Shown here: piece after piece, positions 24,104 through 31,400 of the stretch | Numbering within the stretch: the stretch's first letter is position 1 | Layout: each line of letters begins with the position of its first letter | Assembly: GCA_002307235.1 (NCBI GenBank) | Contig: DBTV01000011.1 | Span: 532-64,531 of the forward strand | Direction of reading: 5' to 3' | Source: Acidobacteriaceae bacterium UBA1307 | GTDB taxonomy: Bacteria; Acidobacteriota; Terriglobia; Terriglobales; Acidobacteriaceae | Length of the DNA: 64,000 bases | Program-made: the position numbers and the translations under genes | Notes under the pieces: model-generated | Database searches by the model: none | What the model was told of the DNA's origin: nothing | The model's input: only the letters and a program-made list of their open reading frames with translations

Positions 24104-24388
24104 TTAAAGGATCTCCGGCCACATCTGAGCGCCATGCAACAACCGCAAAATGAGAAGGTGATCTTCCCGTACAAGGTAAGCGGCAATGTACGGTGTGCGT
24201 TGAATGGTCAGCTCACGCGTCCCAGCGATGCGGCCCGGCCGTCCCATCTCTGGAAAGTCGATCAGTGTCTCAATCTGTGCATGAATGCGGTCATCGACGG
24301 CAATCGCTGCTTGCGGGCTGTCCGCCTCGATGTAATCGAAGATGGTCTCGCGGTCCTGTTGCGCCAGAACGGACCATTTCAGTTGCAT
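24104..24388 (-). CDS. RelE/ParE family toxin
   Basis: A 94-residue toxin-like protein with the RelE/ParE fold signature: KWSVLAQQDRETIFDYIEADSPQAAIAVDDRI at the N-terminus, then LIDFPEMGRPGRIAGTRELTIQRTPYIAAYLVREDHLLILRLLHGAQMWPE. The GRPGR...YIAAYxV...ILRLLHGAQxWP arrangement is closer to ParE (gyrase poison) than to ribosome-dependent RelE, but the target cannot be fixed by sequence. It follows the antitoxin gene with 2 bp between them. Intact by length. Confidence 0.88.
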   Translation of the reverse strand: MQLKWSVLAQQDRETIFDYIEADSPQAAIAVDDRIHAQIETLIDFPEMGRPGRIAGTRELTIQRTPYIAAYLVREDHLLILRLLHGAQMWPEIL

Positions 24389-24390
24389 GA

Positions 24391-24687
24391 CTAGCGGACC
24401 TTGGCCCGTGCGGCATCACGCCGACGCGCAAAATGGGCCTCAACGGCCTCATTCGCAAGAGCCGGCCGCGGATCGTCGATCGCTTCCTGTACCTTGGTCC
24501 GGAACCAGAGGTCATGTGCCGCGGCGTTGTTGGCCTGCGTCAGTGGCAGAACACCCTCTTTCGCTGTACGCGTCAGCAGGATGCGAACGGCATCAGAGAC
24601 GGTGAGCCCCTGCTCTTCAAGCACGGCGGCCGCCCGCTCCTTTATCGCAGGGTCGATGCGGGTTTGCACCAGAGCATTGGCAGCCAT
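24391..24687 (-). CDS. RelB/DinJ family antitoxin
   Basis: A 98-residue ribbon-helix-helix antitoxin. ANALVQTRIDPAIKERAAAVLEEQGLTVSDAVRILLTRTAKEGVLPL is a canonical RelB/DinJ DNA-binding domain; the helical, charged C-terminal part (ALANEAVEAHFARRRDAARAKVR) would wrap the toxin. The ATG at 24687 has GAGGTGACTCT upstream; six extra residues are possible from 24705. Antitoxin first, toxin second is the standard order. Autoregulation of the shared promoter at ~24700-24740 is expected of the family. Confidence 0.88.
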   Translation of the reverse strand: MAANALVQTRIDPAIKERAAAVLEEQGLTVSDAVRILLTRTAKEGVLPLTQANNAAAHDLWFRTKVQEAIDDPRPALANEAVEAHFARRRDAARAKVR

Positions 24688-24740
24688 AGAGTCACCTCGA
24701 ACCATATTGTAATGCAGATGATGTACAAAAAATCGGAGGT

Positions 24741-25826
24741 TTATACCCCAAGTTTGCTGACTGCGCTCTGGCGGTCGCGTTGTTCGGCGCGGGCATAGCG
24801 GTCGATCATGGCGCGTGAGCGATGACCGGTCTGGCGCATGATCTCGCGGTCGCTGGCGCCGTTGGCCGAGGCCTCGGTGACGAACCCGGCGCGCAGGGAG
24901 TGGCCTCCGTAGTTTTCCGGCGTCTCCAGGTGCGCGCGGCGAACCAGACGCTTGACGATCTCGGCCACCGCCGCCGGCGATAGCCCACCGCGCAGCTCGC
25001 CGTAGAGCCCGACCTGCCGGAAGACGAAACCCTCGCGGATCGCGCCCGACTCAAGCCAGTTTTCAAGCGCCAGCACCGGGCAGGTGCGCTCCTGCGCGCC
25101 GTAGAGAATCTCAACCTCGCGGCCTTCGCCGGTCTGGTCGGTCTTCGAGCGCGGAATCCGGATGGTGTAGCCGCGCCGATGGCGGACCAGGTCCTCGACG
25201 CGCATCGCGGCCAGTTCCGAACGGCGAAAGGCACCGACAAAACCTACCAGAATGAGCGCACGGTCGCGTGCTCCCGCCACGGGCAGATCCGTCGTGCGTA
25301 CGGCGTCGAGCAACCGCACGATCTTGTCGAGCGTCAACGGCTGCTTGCGCTGTTGTCGCGTGCCGAGCAACCGGCAGATGCCGTGATAGGTCTCGGCCAG
25401 CACCGGGTCGTCCATCTTGGCCGGTGGCCGGTAACGCGCGGCCTTGTGCATTGTATTGATGGAGGAGAGACGGCGGGTGATCGTCGCCACCGTCCGCGGT
25501 TTCTCGTTCCCCTCCGGTTTGGACAGGTGTGCGATGTAAAGAGCCACCGTCTCCGGCGTTGCCGGCAGAAAGGCCAGCCGATTTTGCTGGCACCAGCAGG
25601 AAAAATCGCGCCAGTCGGCAGCGTAAGCCCGGCGCGTGGCCTCGGACTTGGCGTTGCGGATGCATTCGGCCACCCGCCTGGCTGCTGAGTAGAGCGGATC
25701 ACCGGGTTTGAGCCAGGCCAGCATTCCCAAGGCTCCGCCCGCTGGATCAGGCGGCAACACCTCTGCGAGGAAAATTTTCTCCTCGTTTTTTCGTGTTTCT
25801 AGCTCTTTATTTTGGTTTTCGGGCAT
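24741..25826 (-). CDS. Tyrosine recombinase / site-specific integrase
   Basis: A 361-residue tyrosine recombinase with a SAM-like N-terminal DNA-binding domain (~60-140: SEATRRAYAADWRDFSCWCQQN...VALYIAHLS) and a complete catalytic set: R201 in GAFRRSEL, K228 in RSKTDQ, H309-x-x-R312 in GGHSLRAG, H335 in TGHRS and nucleophile Y344 in IDRYAR. The ATG at 25826 is chosen; the frame is open to a TTG at 25883. It is divergent from the HTH-scpA operon. The intergenic region holds a 21-bp palindrome resembling a recombination core (25900-25920). No other phage or conjugation genes are nearby, so it may be a resident recombinase rather than part of a prophage. Confidence 0.9.
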   Translation of the reverse strand: MPENQNKELETRKNEEKIFLAEVLPPDPAGGALGMLAWLKPGDPLYSAARRVAECIRNAKSEATRRAYAADWRDFSCWCQQNRLAFLPATPETVALYIAHLSKPEGNEKPRTVATITRRLSSINTMHKAARYRPPAKMDDPVLAETYHGICRLLGTRQQRKQPLTLDKIVRLLDAVRTTDLPVAGARDRALILVGFVGAFRRSELAAMRVEDLVRHRRGYTIRIPRSKTDQTGEGREVEILYGAQERTCPVLALENWLESGAIREGFVFRQVGLYGELRGGLSPAAVAEIVKRLVRRAHLETPENYGGHSLRAGFVTEASANGASDREIMRQTGHRSRAMIDRYARAEQRDRQSAVSKLGV

Positions 25827-25899
25827 GGATTTTTGGCTTTTTCCGGTCTCTCCGTGTGAGACACGTTTTTCGTCAGGAGGCAATTTGGCCGATCTACCT

Positions 25900-25920
25900 T
25901 CGATAAATATATATTATCGA
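25900..25920. promoter_or_regulatory. 21-bp dif-like palindrome beside the recombinase
   Basis: Perfect 7-bp arms TCGATAA (25900-25906) and TTATCGA (25914-25920) around the AT-only spacer atatata. The ATAA-spacer-TTAT core is that of Xer dif sites. It sits between divergent recombinase and HTH genes, so an operator role is the main alternative. Confidence 0.5.
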
Positions 25921-25953
25921 TGCCAAAAAATTGGATCGCATTTTGTGCTATAT

Positions 25954-25971
25954 ATTGCACATTTGCGCAAT
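25954..25971. promoter_or_regulatory. Imperfect 18-bp palindrome before the HTH gene
   Basis: ATTGCAC/GCGCAAT-type arms with a mismatch, 26 bp before the start of the HTH gene and within its probable promoter. Could be an autoregulatory operator. Confidence 0.35.
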
Positions 25972-25996
25972 GATTTATATTTTAGTTAGGACGAAT

Positions 25997-26512
25997 ATGC
26001 CGGGAAAACCGATCTGGTACGACCGCATCAACGAGATTCACGACGCGCTGGAGCGCTCGAAGGCGCCGGTGCTTGATCGCGCCGCCATCGAGCGGCTCTT
26101 TGGCCTCAAGCGGCGACAGGCCATCAACCTGATGGCCCGCTTCAAGGGGTTTCTTTCGGGCAGGCACTGGCTGGTGCATCGACAAAATGTTTTGGACGAG
26201 CTCGTGCGCATTGCCCATGAACCCGGCTATGGCCGCCAGATTCGGGCGCGGCGCAAACTCAGCTCGTATGTGGAAGAGGTCAAGGCGCGGCGGGTCGAGT
26301 TCGCGAGGCCGATCGCTGCGCCGACGGAGAATCTCGTCGTGAAGGGAGAAAAACTTCCTGCGGGAGTCTACTGCCCGCGACCGGGGCAGATGGTGCTTGA
26401 GTACGCGAGCGTCGATGCCCTGCTGGCCGAGATCAACGCGCTGGCGATGGCGGCGGTCAACGATTTTGCCGGATTTTCCGAGGCGGTGCTCGGCGAGGAG
26501 CGCGAGCCGTGA
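25997..26512 (+). CDS. Putative helix-turn-helix protein coupled to scpA
   Basis: A 171-residue protein with no family I can name. Residues 27-50 (LDRAAIERLFGLKRRQAINLMARFKG) look like a helix-turn-helix, followed by a basic segment (HRQNVLDELVRIAHEPGYGRQIRARRKLSSYVEEVKARR). The rest, with AGVYCPRPGQMVLEYASVDALLAEINALAMAAVNDFAGFSEAV, is helical at the C-terminus. The ATG at 25997 has an AGGA 5 bp upstream. Its stop overlaps the scpA start by 4 bp (GTGA), so the two are translationally coupled. The coupling suggests a DNA-binding partner or regulator for ScpA; this is inference. Confidence 0.7.
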   Translation: MPGKPIWYDRINEIHDALERSKAPVLDRAAIERLFGLKRRQAINLMARFKGFLSGRHWLVHRQNVLDELVRIAHEPGYGRQIRARRKLSSYVEEVKARRVEFARPIAAPTENLVVKGEKLPAGVYCPRPGQMVLEYASVDALLAEINALAMAAVNDFAGFSEAVLGEEREP

Positions 26513-27246
26513 GCCAACTGAGGATCACCGTTGCCGATTACGCCGGTCCGATGGAGGTGCTGCTGGCGCTGGTCCGCGCGGGCCGCTACCCGGTCGATGC
26601 GTTGCCGGTGGTCGAGATTACCGGGCTGTTTCTGGATTATGTTCGCAGGCACACGATCGATGAGGAGTTGGGCGGCGAGTTTCTCGACGTGGCCTCATGG
26701 CTGGTGCTGCTGCGTTCGCGGGCGCTGTTGCCGCAACGCGCCAACGAGCCGCTGAGCCTGGCCGCCGAGCGGGAGTTGCAAGAGGCGCTGGTCGATTACG
26801 AAACGATGCGGGCTGCGGCCGAGTTTCTTTCCAGTCGCCAGCCGCGCCGTGAGGGATTGCAGCCAGCGGGCACGCCACATGCCCTCGGTGAGCAGTCCTT
26901 GCCGCTGACCATGGCCGAGCTGATCGAAAACACGCGCAGGGCGCTCGAGACCGCCCATGCCGCGCGTGAGCTGACCGTCGTCGACCGGCTGGAGGACAGA
27001 ATTGAGCTGATGATGGACTGGGTGCAGAGGGAGCTGGAGACCGAGGCGATCCAGTCCAGTGAGGAATGGTTTGCAGGCCAGCCGCACGCGGCGGCGCGTC
27101 TGCTTCTGTTGCAGGCATTGCTGGAACTGGCGGCGCGGGGTGAGGTTCTGCTGCGCCAGAGCCGGGCCTTCGGTCCGATTTTCGTCAAGGATCTGCGCGG
27201 GACAGCGCCGATCAGCGAGTATCAAAACAGAGCGCGCAGGCTTTGA
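26509..27246 (+). CDS. scpA: Segregation and condensation protein A (ScpA-like kleisin)
   Basis: The kleisin bridges SMC heads and binds ScpB. The 245-residue protein has the N-terminal ScpA block: VADYAGPMEVLLALVRAGRYPVDALPVVEITGLFLDYVRRH, then GGEFLDVASWLVLLRSRALLPQ, matching the family pattern FxGPLDLLLxLIxxxxxDIxxIPIxxIxxQYLxYL...ASEFLVMAAxLxxIKSxxLLP, though diverged (GPMEV for GPLDL). The C-terminal winged helix is LLLLQALLELAARGEVLLRQSRAFGPIFV. GTG start at 26509 overlapping the upstream HTH gene. Identity likely; divergence from the canonical family is notable. Possibly a second, specialised kleisin. Confidence 0.82.
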   Translation: MSQLRITVADYAGPMEVLLALVRAGRYPVDALPVVEITGLFLDYVRRHTIDEELGGEFLDVASWLVLLRSRALLPQRANEPLSLAAERELQEALVDYETMRAAAEFLSSRQPRREGLQPAGTPHALGEQSLPLTMAELIENTRRALETAHAARELTVVDRLEDRIELMMDWVQRELETEAIQSSEEWFAGQPHAAARLLLLQALLELAARGEVLLRQSRAFGPIFVKDLRGTAPISEYQNRARRL

Positions 27247-27289
27247 CGGGATAGCGGGTTTGAAGGCAATTCTCCTGGGGACGGCAGTT

Positions 27290-27317
27290 CAGGGGCCTGA
27301 AGGCCCCTGCTCCTTCC
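27290..27317 (+). repeat. REP-like palindrome between scpA and hemD
   Basis: CAGGGGCCT-ga-AGGCCCCTG (27290-27309), a perfect 9-bp stem, followed by CTCCTTCC. Same family as 2784-2811 and 20117-20144. Lies between convergent genes and could also help termination. Confidence 0.85.
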
Positions 27318-27337
27318 GATGACGGTGGTGGAAGGGG

Positions 27338-28090
27338 CTATGAGAGCACAGTGGCGAGTGCGGCGATCAGGCCGGGGATGTCGCTCGGCGAGGCTTCGGC
27401 GGCGGGCTCCCAGCCGGACTCGCGCAGGGTTTGACTGGTCACCGGACCGATGGAAATGGCCTTCACGCCGGCCAAGGGAAAGGCAAGGCCGGCCGCGCGG
27501 GCTGCATCGGCCAGGTGGGCGACGCTTGAGGAACTGGTAAAGGTGGCGGCGTCCATTCCCTGCTGGAGCGCGGCGCGCAACTGCGCGGGGGCTTCGGCGG
27601 GAATGCCGTTGCGATAGGCCTCGGCCTCATCGACGATGGCTCCGGCAGCGCGCAGCACCGGGGGAATCACGTCGCGTGTGACGGCGGCGCGTGCCAGAAA
27701 GATTCGCCTGCCCTCGACCCGGCCGGCGAGCGCGGCGACGAGGGCTTCGGCCACATAGTCTTCCGGCACGACGGCGACCTCGAAGCCTGCCTTGCGCGCG
27801 GCCTTCGCCGTTGCCGAGCCCACGGTTGCGACCGTGGGCTGTTTTTCTTTTTTCAGATCAAGACCGAGAAAGGCAGCGCGTTCGACGAGCCCCTGCACGG
27901 TGTTGGCGCTGGTGAGGATGAGCCAGTCGTAGCTGGGGAGAGTGCGCAGCGCGGCATCGAGCGGAGCGAGGTCTTGGGGTGGCAGAATCTCAAGCACCGG
28001 CACCTCGACCGGCTCGAAGCCCTGCGCGCGCAGCCCCTCGCTGAGTTTGCCGGCCTGATGGGCGGCGCGCGTCACCAGGACGCGCTTCAC
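27338..28090 (-). CDS. hemD: Uroporphyrinogen-III synthase
   Basis: HemD closes and inverts ring D of hydroxymethylbilane to give uroporphyrinogen III. The 250-residue protein shows the bilobed family features: VLVTRAAHQAGKLSEGLRAQGFEPVEVPVLEI at the start, DWLILTSANTVQGLVERA, ATVGSATAKAARKAGFEV and in the second lobe ATFTSSSSVAHLADAA and KAISIGPVTSQTLRESGWEP. HemD is poorly conserved overall, but these motifs and the position after hemC (4-bp overlap) make the call firm. Last gene of the hemX-hemA-hemC-hemD operon; a REP palindrome follows 20 bp downstream. Confidence 0.93.
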   Translation of the reverse strand: MKRVLVTRAAHQAGKLSEGLRAQGFEPVEVPVLEILPPQDLAPLDAALRTLPSYDWLILTSANTVQGLVERAAFLGLDLKKEKQPTVATVGSATAKAARKAGFEVAVVPEDYVAEALVAALAGRVEGRRIFLARAAVTRDVIPPVLRAAGAIVDEAEAYRNGIPAEAPAQLRAALQQGMDAATFTSSSSVAHLADAARAAGLAFPLAGVKAISIGPVTSQTLRESGWEPAAEASPSDIPGLIAALATVLS

Positions 28091-29019
28091 TTCTGCGGCT
28101 CCGTCGCGGTGCAGGCCAGAAGAGCGCCCGCGCCCTCGTCGAAGAGTTTCTGCGCGGTGACCTCGCCAAGTTTGACGGGATCGACGCCCTCAAAGGCCGC
28201 GGTCAGACGGACGCGGACAGCCTTGCCGGTGGCGGGGTCGGCGACAATGCCAAAGATCTCCCATGCGCCGTCTTCGGCCTCGCGACAGTGGATGCCGATG
28301 GGCACCTGACAGCCGCCGCCGAGGGCAGAGAGCGCGGCGCGTTCGGCGGTGACGGCAAAGCGCGTCGCGGCATGATCGAGGAAGCTGAGGGCTTCGATGG
28401 TTGTTGCGTCATCCTTGCGCGTCTCAATGCCGAGCGCGCCCTGACCGGCGGCCGGGCAAAACTCGCGCGGGCTCAGGCGCTGGCGAATCCAGTCGGTGTG
28501 GCCCAGCCGGTCGAGTCCGGCAGAGGCAAGAAAGATGGCCGCGACCTGCCCTTCGGCCAGCTTGCGCAGGCGCGTGTCGACGTTGCCGCGAAACTCAATC
28601 GCGTCAAGATCGGGCCGCAGAGCCTTGAGTTGGGCGCGGCGGCGCTGGCTGCTGGTGCCGACCTTGGCGCCGACGGGCAGCTCGGTCAACGCCTTGTAGT
28701 CGACCGAAACCAGAGCATCACGCGGATCGACACGGCGCGGGGTGGCGGCGAGAGTGAACAGCGCAGGCAGTTCTGTCGGCAGATCCTTGAGCGAATGGAC
28801 GGCGAGATCGACGCGGCCCTCGGCGAGAGCCTCTTCAATCTCTTTGGTGAACATGCCTTTGGAGCCGACGGCGGCAAAGCTGATCTCCTGCTGGCGGTCA
28901 CCGGTGGTTTTGATGATCTCGATCTCGACGGTGTGGCCTTCGGTTTCGAGCAACTTGGCGATGTGATTCGCCTGCCACAGCGCCAGTTGCGAACCGCGAC
29001 TTCCTATGCGCAGCTTCAT
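28087..29019 (-). CDS. hemC: Porphobilinogen deaminase (hydroxymethylbilane synthase)
   Basis: HemC polymerises four porphobilinogens into hydroxymethylbilane. The 310-residue protein is of standard length and contains IGSRGSQLALWQANHI, HSLKDLPTELP, VGTSSQRRRAQLKALRPDL, FRGNVDTRLRKL and the dipyrromethane-cofactor Cys C237 in ALGGGCQVPIG. The ATG at 29019 has AGGAGG 8 bp upstream. It starts 15 bp after the hemA stop and overlaps hemD by 4 bp, so it is the third gene of a compact operon. Confidence 0.96.
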   Translation of the reverse strand: MKLRIGSRGSQLALWQANHIAKLLETEGHTVEIEIIKTTGDRQQEISFAAVGSKGMFTKEIEEALAEGRVDLAVHSLKDLPTELPALFTLAATPRRVDPRDALVSVDYKALTELPVGAKVGTSSQRRRAQLKALRPDLDAIEFRGNVDTRLRKLAEGQVAAIFLASAGLDRLGHTDWIRQRLSPREFCPAAGQGALGIETRKDDATTIEALSFLDHAATRFAVTAERAALSALGGGCQVPIGIHCREAEDGAWEIFGIVADPATGKAVRVRLTAAFEGVDPVKLGEVTAQKLFDEGAGALLACTATEPQK

Positions 29020-29034
29020 GGTTGCGCCTCCTCT

Positions 29035-30342
29035 TTACTCTGAACTTTTTTCGGGATCATCGGGTTTGCCGATGGGCGCGGCGGGCAGCGACCAGACACC
29101 GCAGAGGGCCTCGAGCGCGGAGCGATCATCCTCGCGCGCGGCCTGCTTGAGCGCCTGCATCGGCGGATGAAGAAACTTGTTGACGAGCCCATGGGTGAGC
29201 GCATCGACGGCCTCGCGCTGCTCGGGCGTCAACGAGGCCAGCCGCGCATGCATGCGGGCGATTTCACCGGTGCGAATGGCCTCGGCCTGCTGTTGCAGGG
29301 CGACGATGGCGGGCGCGGCGTTGACGCCCCGCTGGCGCTTCTCGAACCGCTCCACCTCCTGCTCGATGAGCGATTCGGCATCGATGGCCTCGCGTTCGCG
29401 CGCGGTGCGATGCGAGGCGGCCACCTGCTGCAGGTCGTCGATGTCGTAGACGAAGATGCCGTCGAGCTTGTTCATCGCCGGATCGACATCGCGCGGCACG
29501 GCAATATCGATAAAAAACATGGGGCGATTGCGGCGATGTTGCAAGAAGCTGGCGCCGTGCTCGGGCGAAAAGATGTAGTGCGGGGCGCCGGTGGAGCTCA
29601 GAATGATGTCGGCATTGGCGGCGGCCTCATAGATTTTTTCAAAGGGAACCACCTGCGGGTTCAGGCGTCCGTGCACCTCTTCGGCCATGCGCAGGGCGCG
29701 CTCGTGGGTGCGGTTGGTCACCAGCAGAGTTCCAATGCCCTGCTGCACCAGGTGGCGGGCCGCGATCTCGCTCATCTTGCCCGCGCCGACCAGAAAGGCG
29801 GTGCGACCTTCGAGCGAGCCGAAGATCTTTTTGGCCAGATCGACAGCGACCGAGGCAATGGAGACGGAGTTAGCGCCGATGCTGGTTTCGGTGCGCGCTT
29901 TTTTGGCGGCGGCAAAGGCGCTCTGCATGAGCGGCTCCAGTTGCCCGGCAATGGCTCCGGCGGTCTTGGCGACGGTGAAGGCTTCCTTGACCTGACCGAG
30001 AATCTGCGCGTCGCCAACGACCATCGAATCGAGGCTGGCGGCCATGCGAAACAAGTGGCGCACGGCCTCATGGTCGCGCAGCTCGTAGAGGTGCGGCAGA
30101 ATCTCGTCGGGGGCGATGCCGAAATATTGAGCCAGAAATTCACCGATGCGCACCGAAGGATCCTCAACGGCAGCCAGAATCTCAACCCGGTTACAGGTGG
30201 AGACGATCATGCACTCGCAGACGCCGGGCATCTGCGCGAAGGCGCGGGTCGTATCCGGCAGCGCATTGCGCCCGATGGCGACCCGTTCCCGCACGGCGAG
30301 TGAGGCGGTGTTGTGATTGATGCCGATCAGCGCCAGTGTCAT
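29035..30342 (-). CDS. hemA: Glutamyl-tRNA reductase
   Basis: HemA reduces glutamyl-tRNA to glutamate-1-semialdehyde, the first committed step of C5-pathway tetrapyrrole synthesis. The 435-residue protein carries catalytic C50 in IVSTCNRVEI, the NADPH domain GRTAFLVGAGKMSEIAARHL, TNRTHERA, and FIDIAVPRDVDPAM, ending in the dimerisation helix region. Length and motifs are canonical. Its start overlaps hemX by 4 bp. In many bacteria HemX-like proteins control HemA abundance, which fits this coupling. Confidence 0.96.
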   Translation of the reverse strand: MTLALIGINHNTASLAVRERVAIGRNALPDTTRAFAQMPGVCECMIVSTCNRVEILAAVEDPSVRIGEFLAQYFGIAPDEILPHLYELRDHEAVRHLFRMAASLDSMVVGDAQILGQVKEAFTVAKTAGAIAGQLEPLMQSAFAAAKKARTETSIGANSVSIASVAVDLAKKIFGSLEGRTAFLVGAGKMSEIAARHLVQQGIGTLLVTNRTHERALRMAEEVHGRLNPQVVPFEKIYEAAANADIILSSTGAPHYIFSPEHGASFLQHRRNRPMFFIDIAVPRDVDPAMNKLDGIFVYDIDDLQQVAASHRTAREREAIDAESLIEQEVERFEKRQRGVNAAPAIVALQQQAEAIRTGEIARMHARLASLTPEQREAVDALTHGLVNKFLHPPMQALKQAAREDDRSALEALCGVWSLPAAPIGKPDDPEKSSE

Positions 30343-31175
30343 TGCAAACCGAACCTGTGTACGTGGCTAAAGAAATTTGCGGCCCAGACGGCCAGCATCA
30401 CCACCAAAACGCCGCCGGAGACGTAGGCAGCCCTGCGCCCACGCAACCCGGCAATGCGACGAACGAACAGCAGGAGCACGTACACACCCCAGCTCAGGAA
30501 CGAGGCAATCACCTTTGCGTCAAGAAAATAGCTTGCTCCGAGCGGCGTCTCCTGCGCCAGCACCGAGCCGATCAGCAGGCCGATCGACATGCAGGGGAAG
30601 CCGAATTCGAGCGTGACCAGCGCCACGCGTTCGAGCGTATCGAGCGGCGGCAACCAGTCGAGCGAGACCCAGCGGTGTTCATGGCCGGGCTTGAACTTGG
30701 ACTTCAGCCGGTTCTCCTGCACCAGATAGAGCAGCGAGGAGAACAGGCTCAGCATCAGCGCCGCATAGGCCAGCAGCAACGCCAGAATGTGAACGATCAA
30801 CCAGCCCACCCGCACGCCCGAAGAGGGGAAGGTGAAGCCGCTGCGCCCGAGCGCTGGTACAAAGACCAGGAAAAAGGTTAAAGGCAGCGCGAAAATGCCC
30901 AGCGAAATCGCTTCATAGAATCGCCAGACAACGAAAAACAGCGAGGCGAAGAGAAAGCCGAGCAATGACTCGACCTCACGCGCGCCTACCGGCATCCAGT
31001 GGTGGGCGGCGATCATCATCTCGATCAGCGAGATGAAATGAAAGAACCAGGCCATCCCGCCCAGGTGAATGCAGATCCTGCGCCAACGGTCTTTTCCGAA
31101 GAAGACGGCCGGAAAAACGGCGACAGCCGCCGTCGCATACAAAAAGGTCGCCACTCTGAGCCAAAGAAGATCCAT
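30339..31175 (-). CDS. HemX/CcsA-like cytochrome c assembly membrane protein
   Basis: A 278-residue polytopic membrane protein with about eight segments and the CcsA/HemX layout: WLRVATFLYATAAVAVF, GGMAWFFHFISLIEMMIAAHHWMP, FVVWRFYEAISLGIFALPLTFFLVF, VGWLIVHILALLLAYAALMLSLFSSLLYLVQENRLK and FLDAKVIASFLSWGVYVLLLFVRR. Conserved His residues in the membrane-flanking loops (H46, H58-H59, H128) could bind heme. The tryptophan-rich WWD heme-handling motif of true CcsA is not obvious, so HemX is favoured. First gene of the hem operon; MutS is divergent across a ~225-bp gap. Confidence 0.85.
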   Translation of the reverse strand: MDLLWLRVATFLYATAAVAVFPAVFFGKDRWRRICIHLGGMAWFFHFISLIEMMIAAHHWMPVGAREVESLLGFLFASLFFVVWRFYEAISLGIFALPLTFFLVFVPALGRSGFTFPSSGVRVGWLIVHILALLLAYAALMLSLFSSLLYLVQENRLKSKFKPGHEHRWVSLDWLPPLDTLERVALVTLEFGFPCMSIGLLIGSVLAQETPLGASYFLDAKVIASFLSWGVYVLLLFVRRIAGLRGRRAAYVSGGVLVVMLAVWAANFFSHVHRFGLQ

Positions 31176-31400
31176 CCGTTCTTCACCTTACCGGTCCGAA
31201 ATCGCCCGCACTGTGATGCTAATCACAAAAATGCCGCAATCGACCGGCATAAGGAAGCGCATGGCCCAAATCGGCCAGAAATCCGTGGGGCGCATTCAGA
31301 GTAACGCGTTTCCCTCTAAGTGGATGAAAAGATAAGTGGTAAAGATGTACTTTTTCCTCCGAGCGCCAGATTGCCCGCAGGCGTTAAGCTGGAAGGCAGC

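Noticed and set aside
24104..26512. Prophage or integrative element around the tyrosine recombinase
   Set aside because: Only a recombinase and a toxin-antitoxin pair are present; there are no structural, replication or conjugation genes, no att direct repeats that I can see, and no tRNA target.
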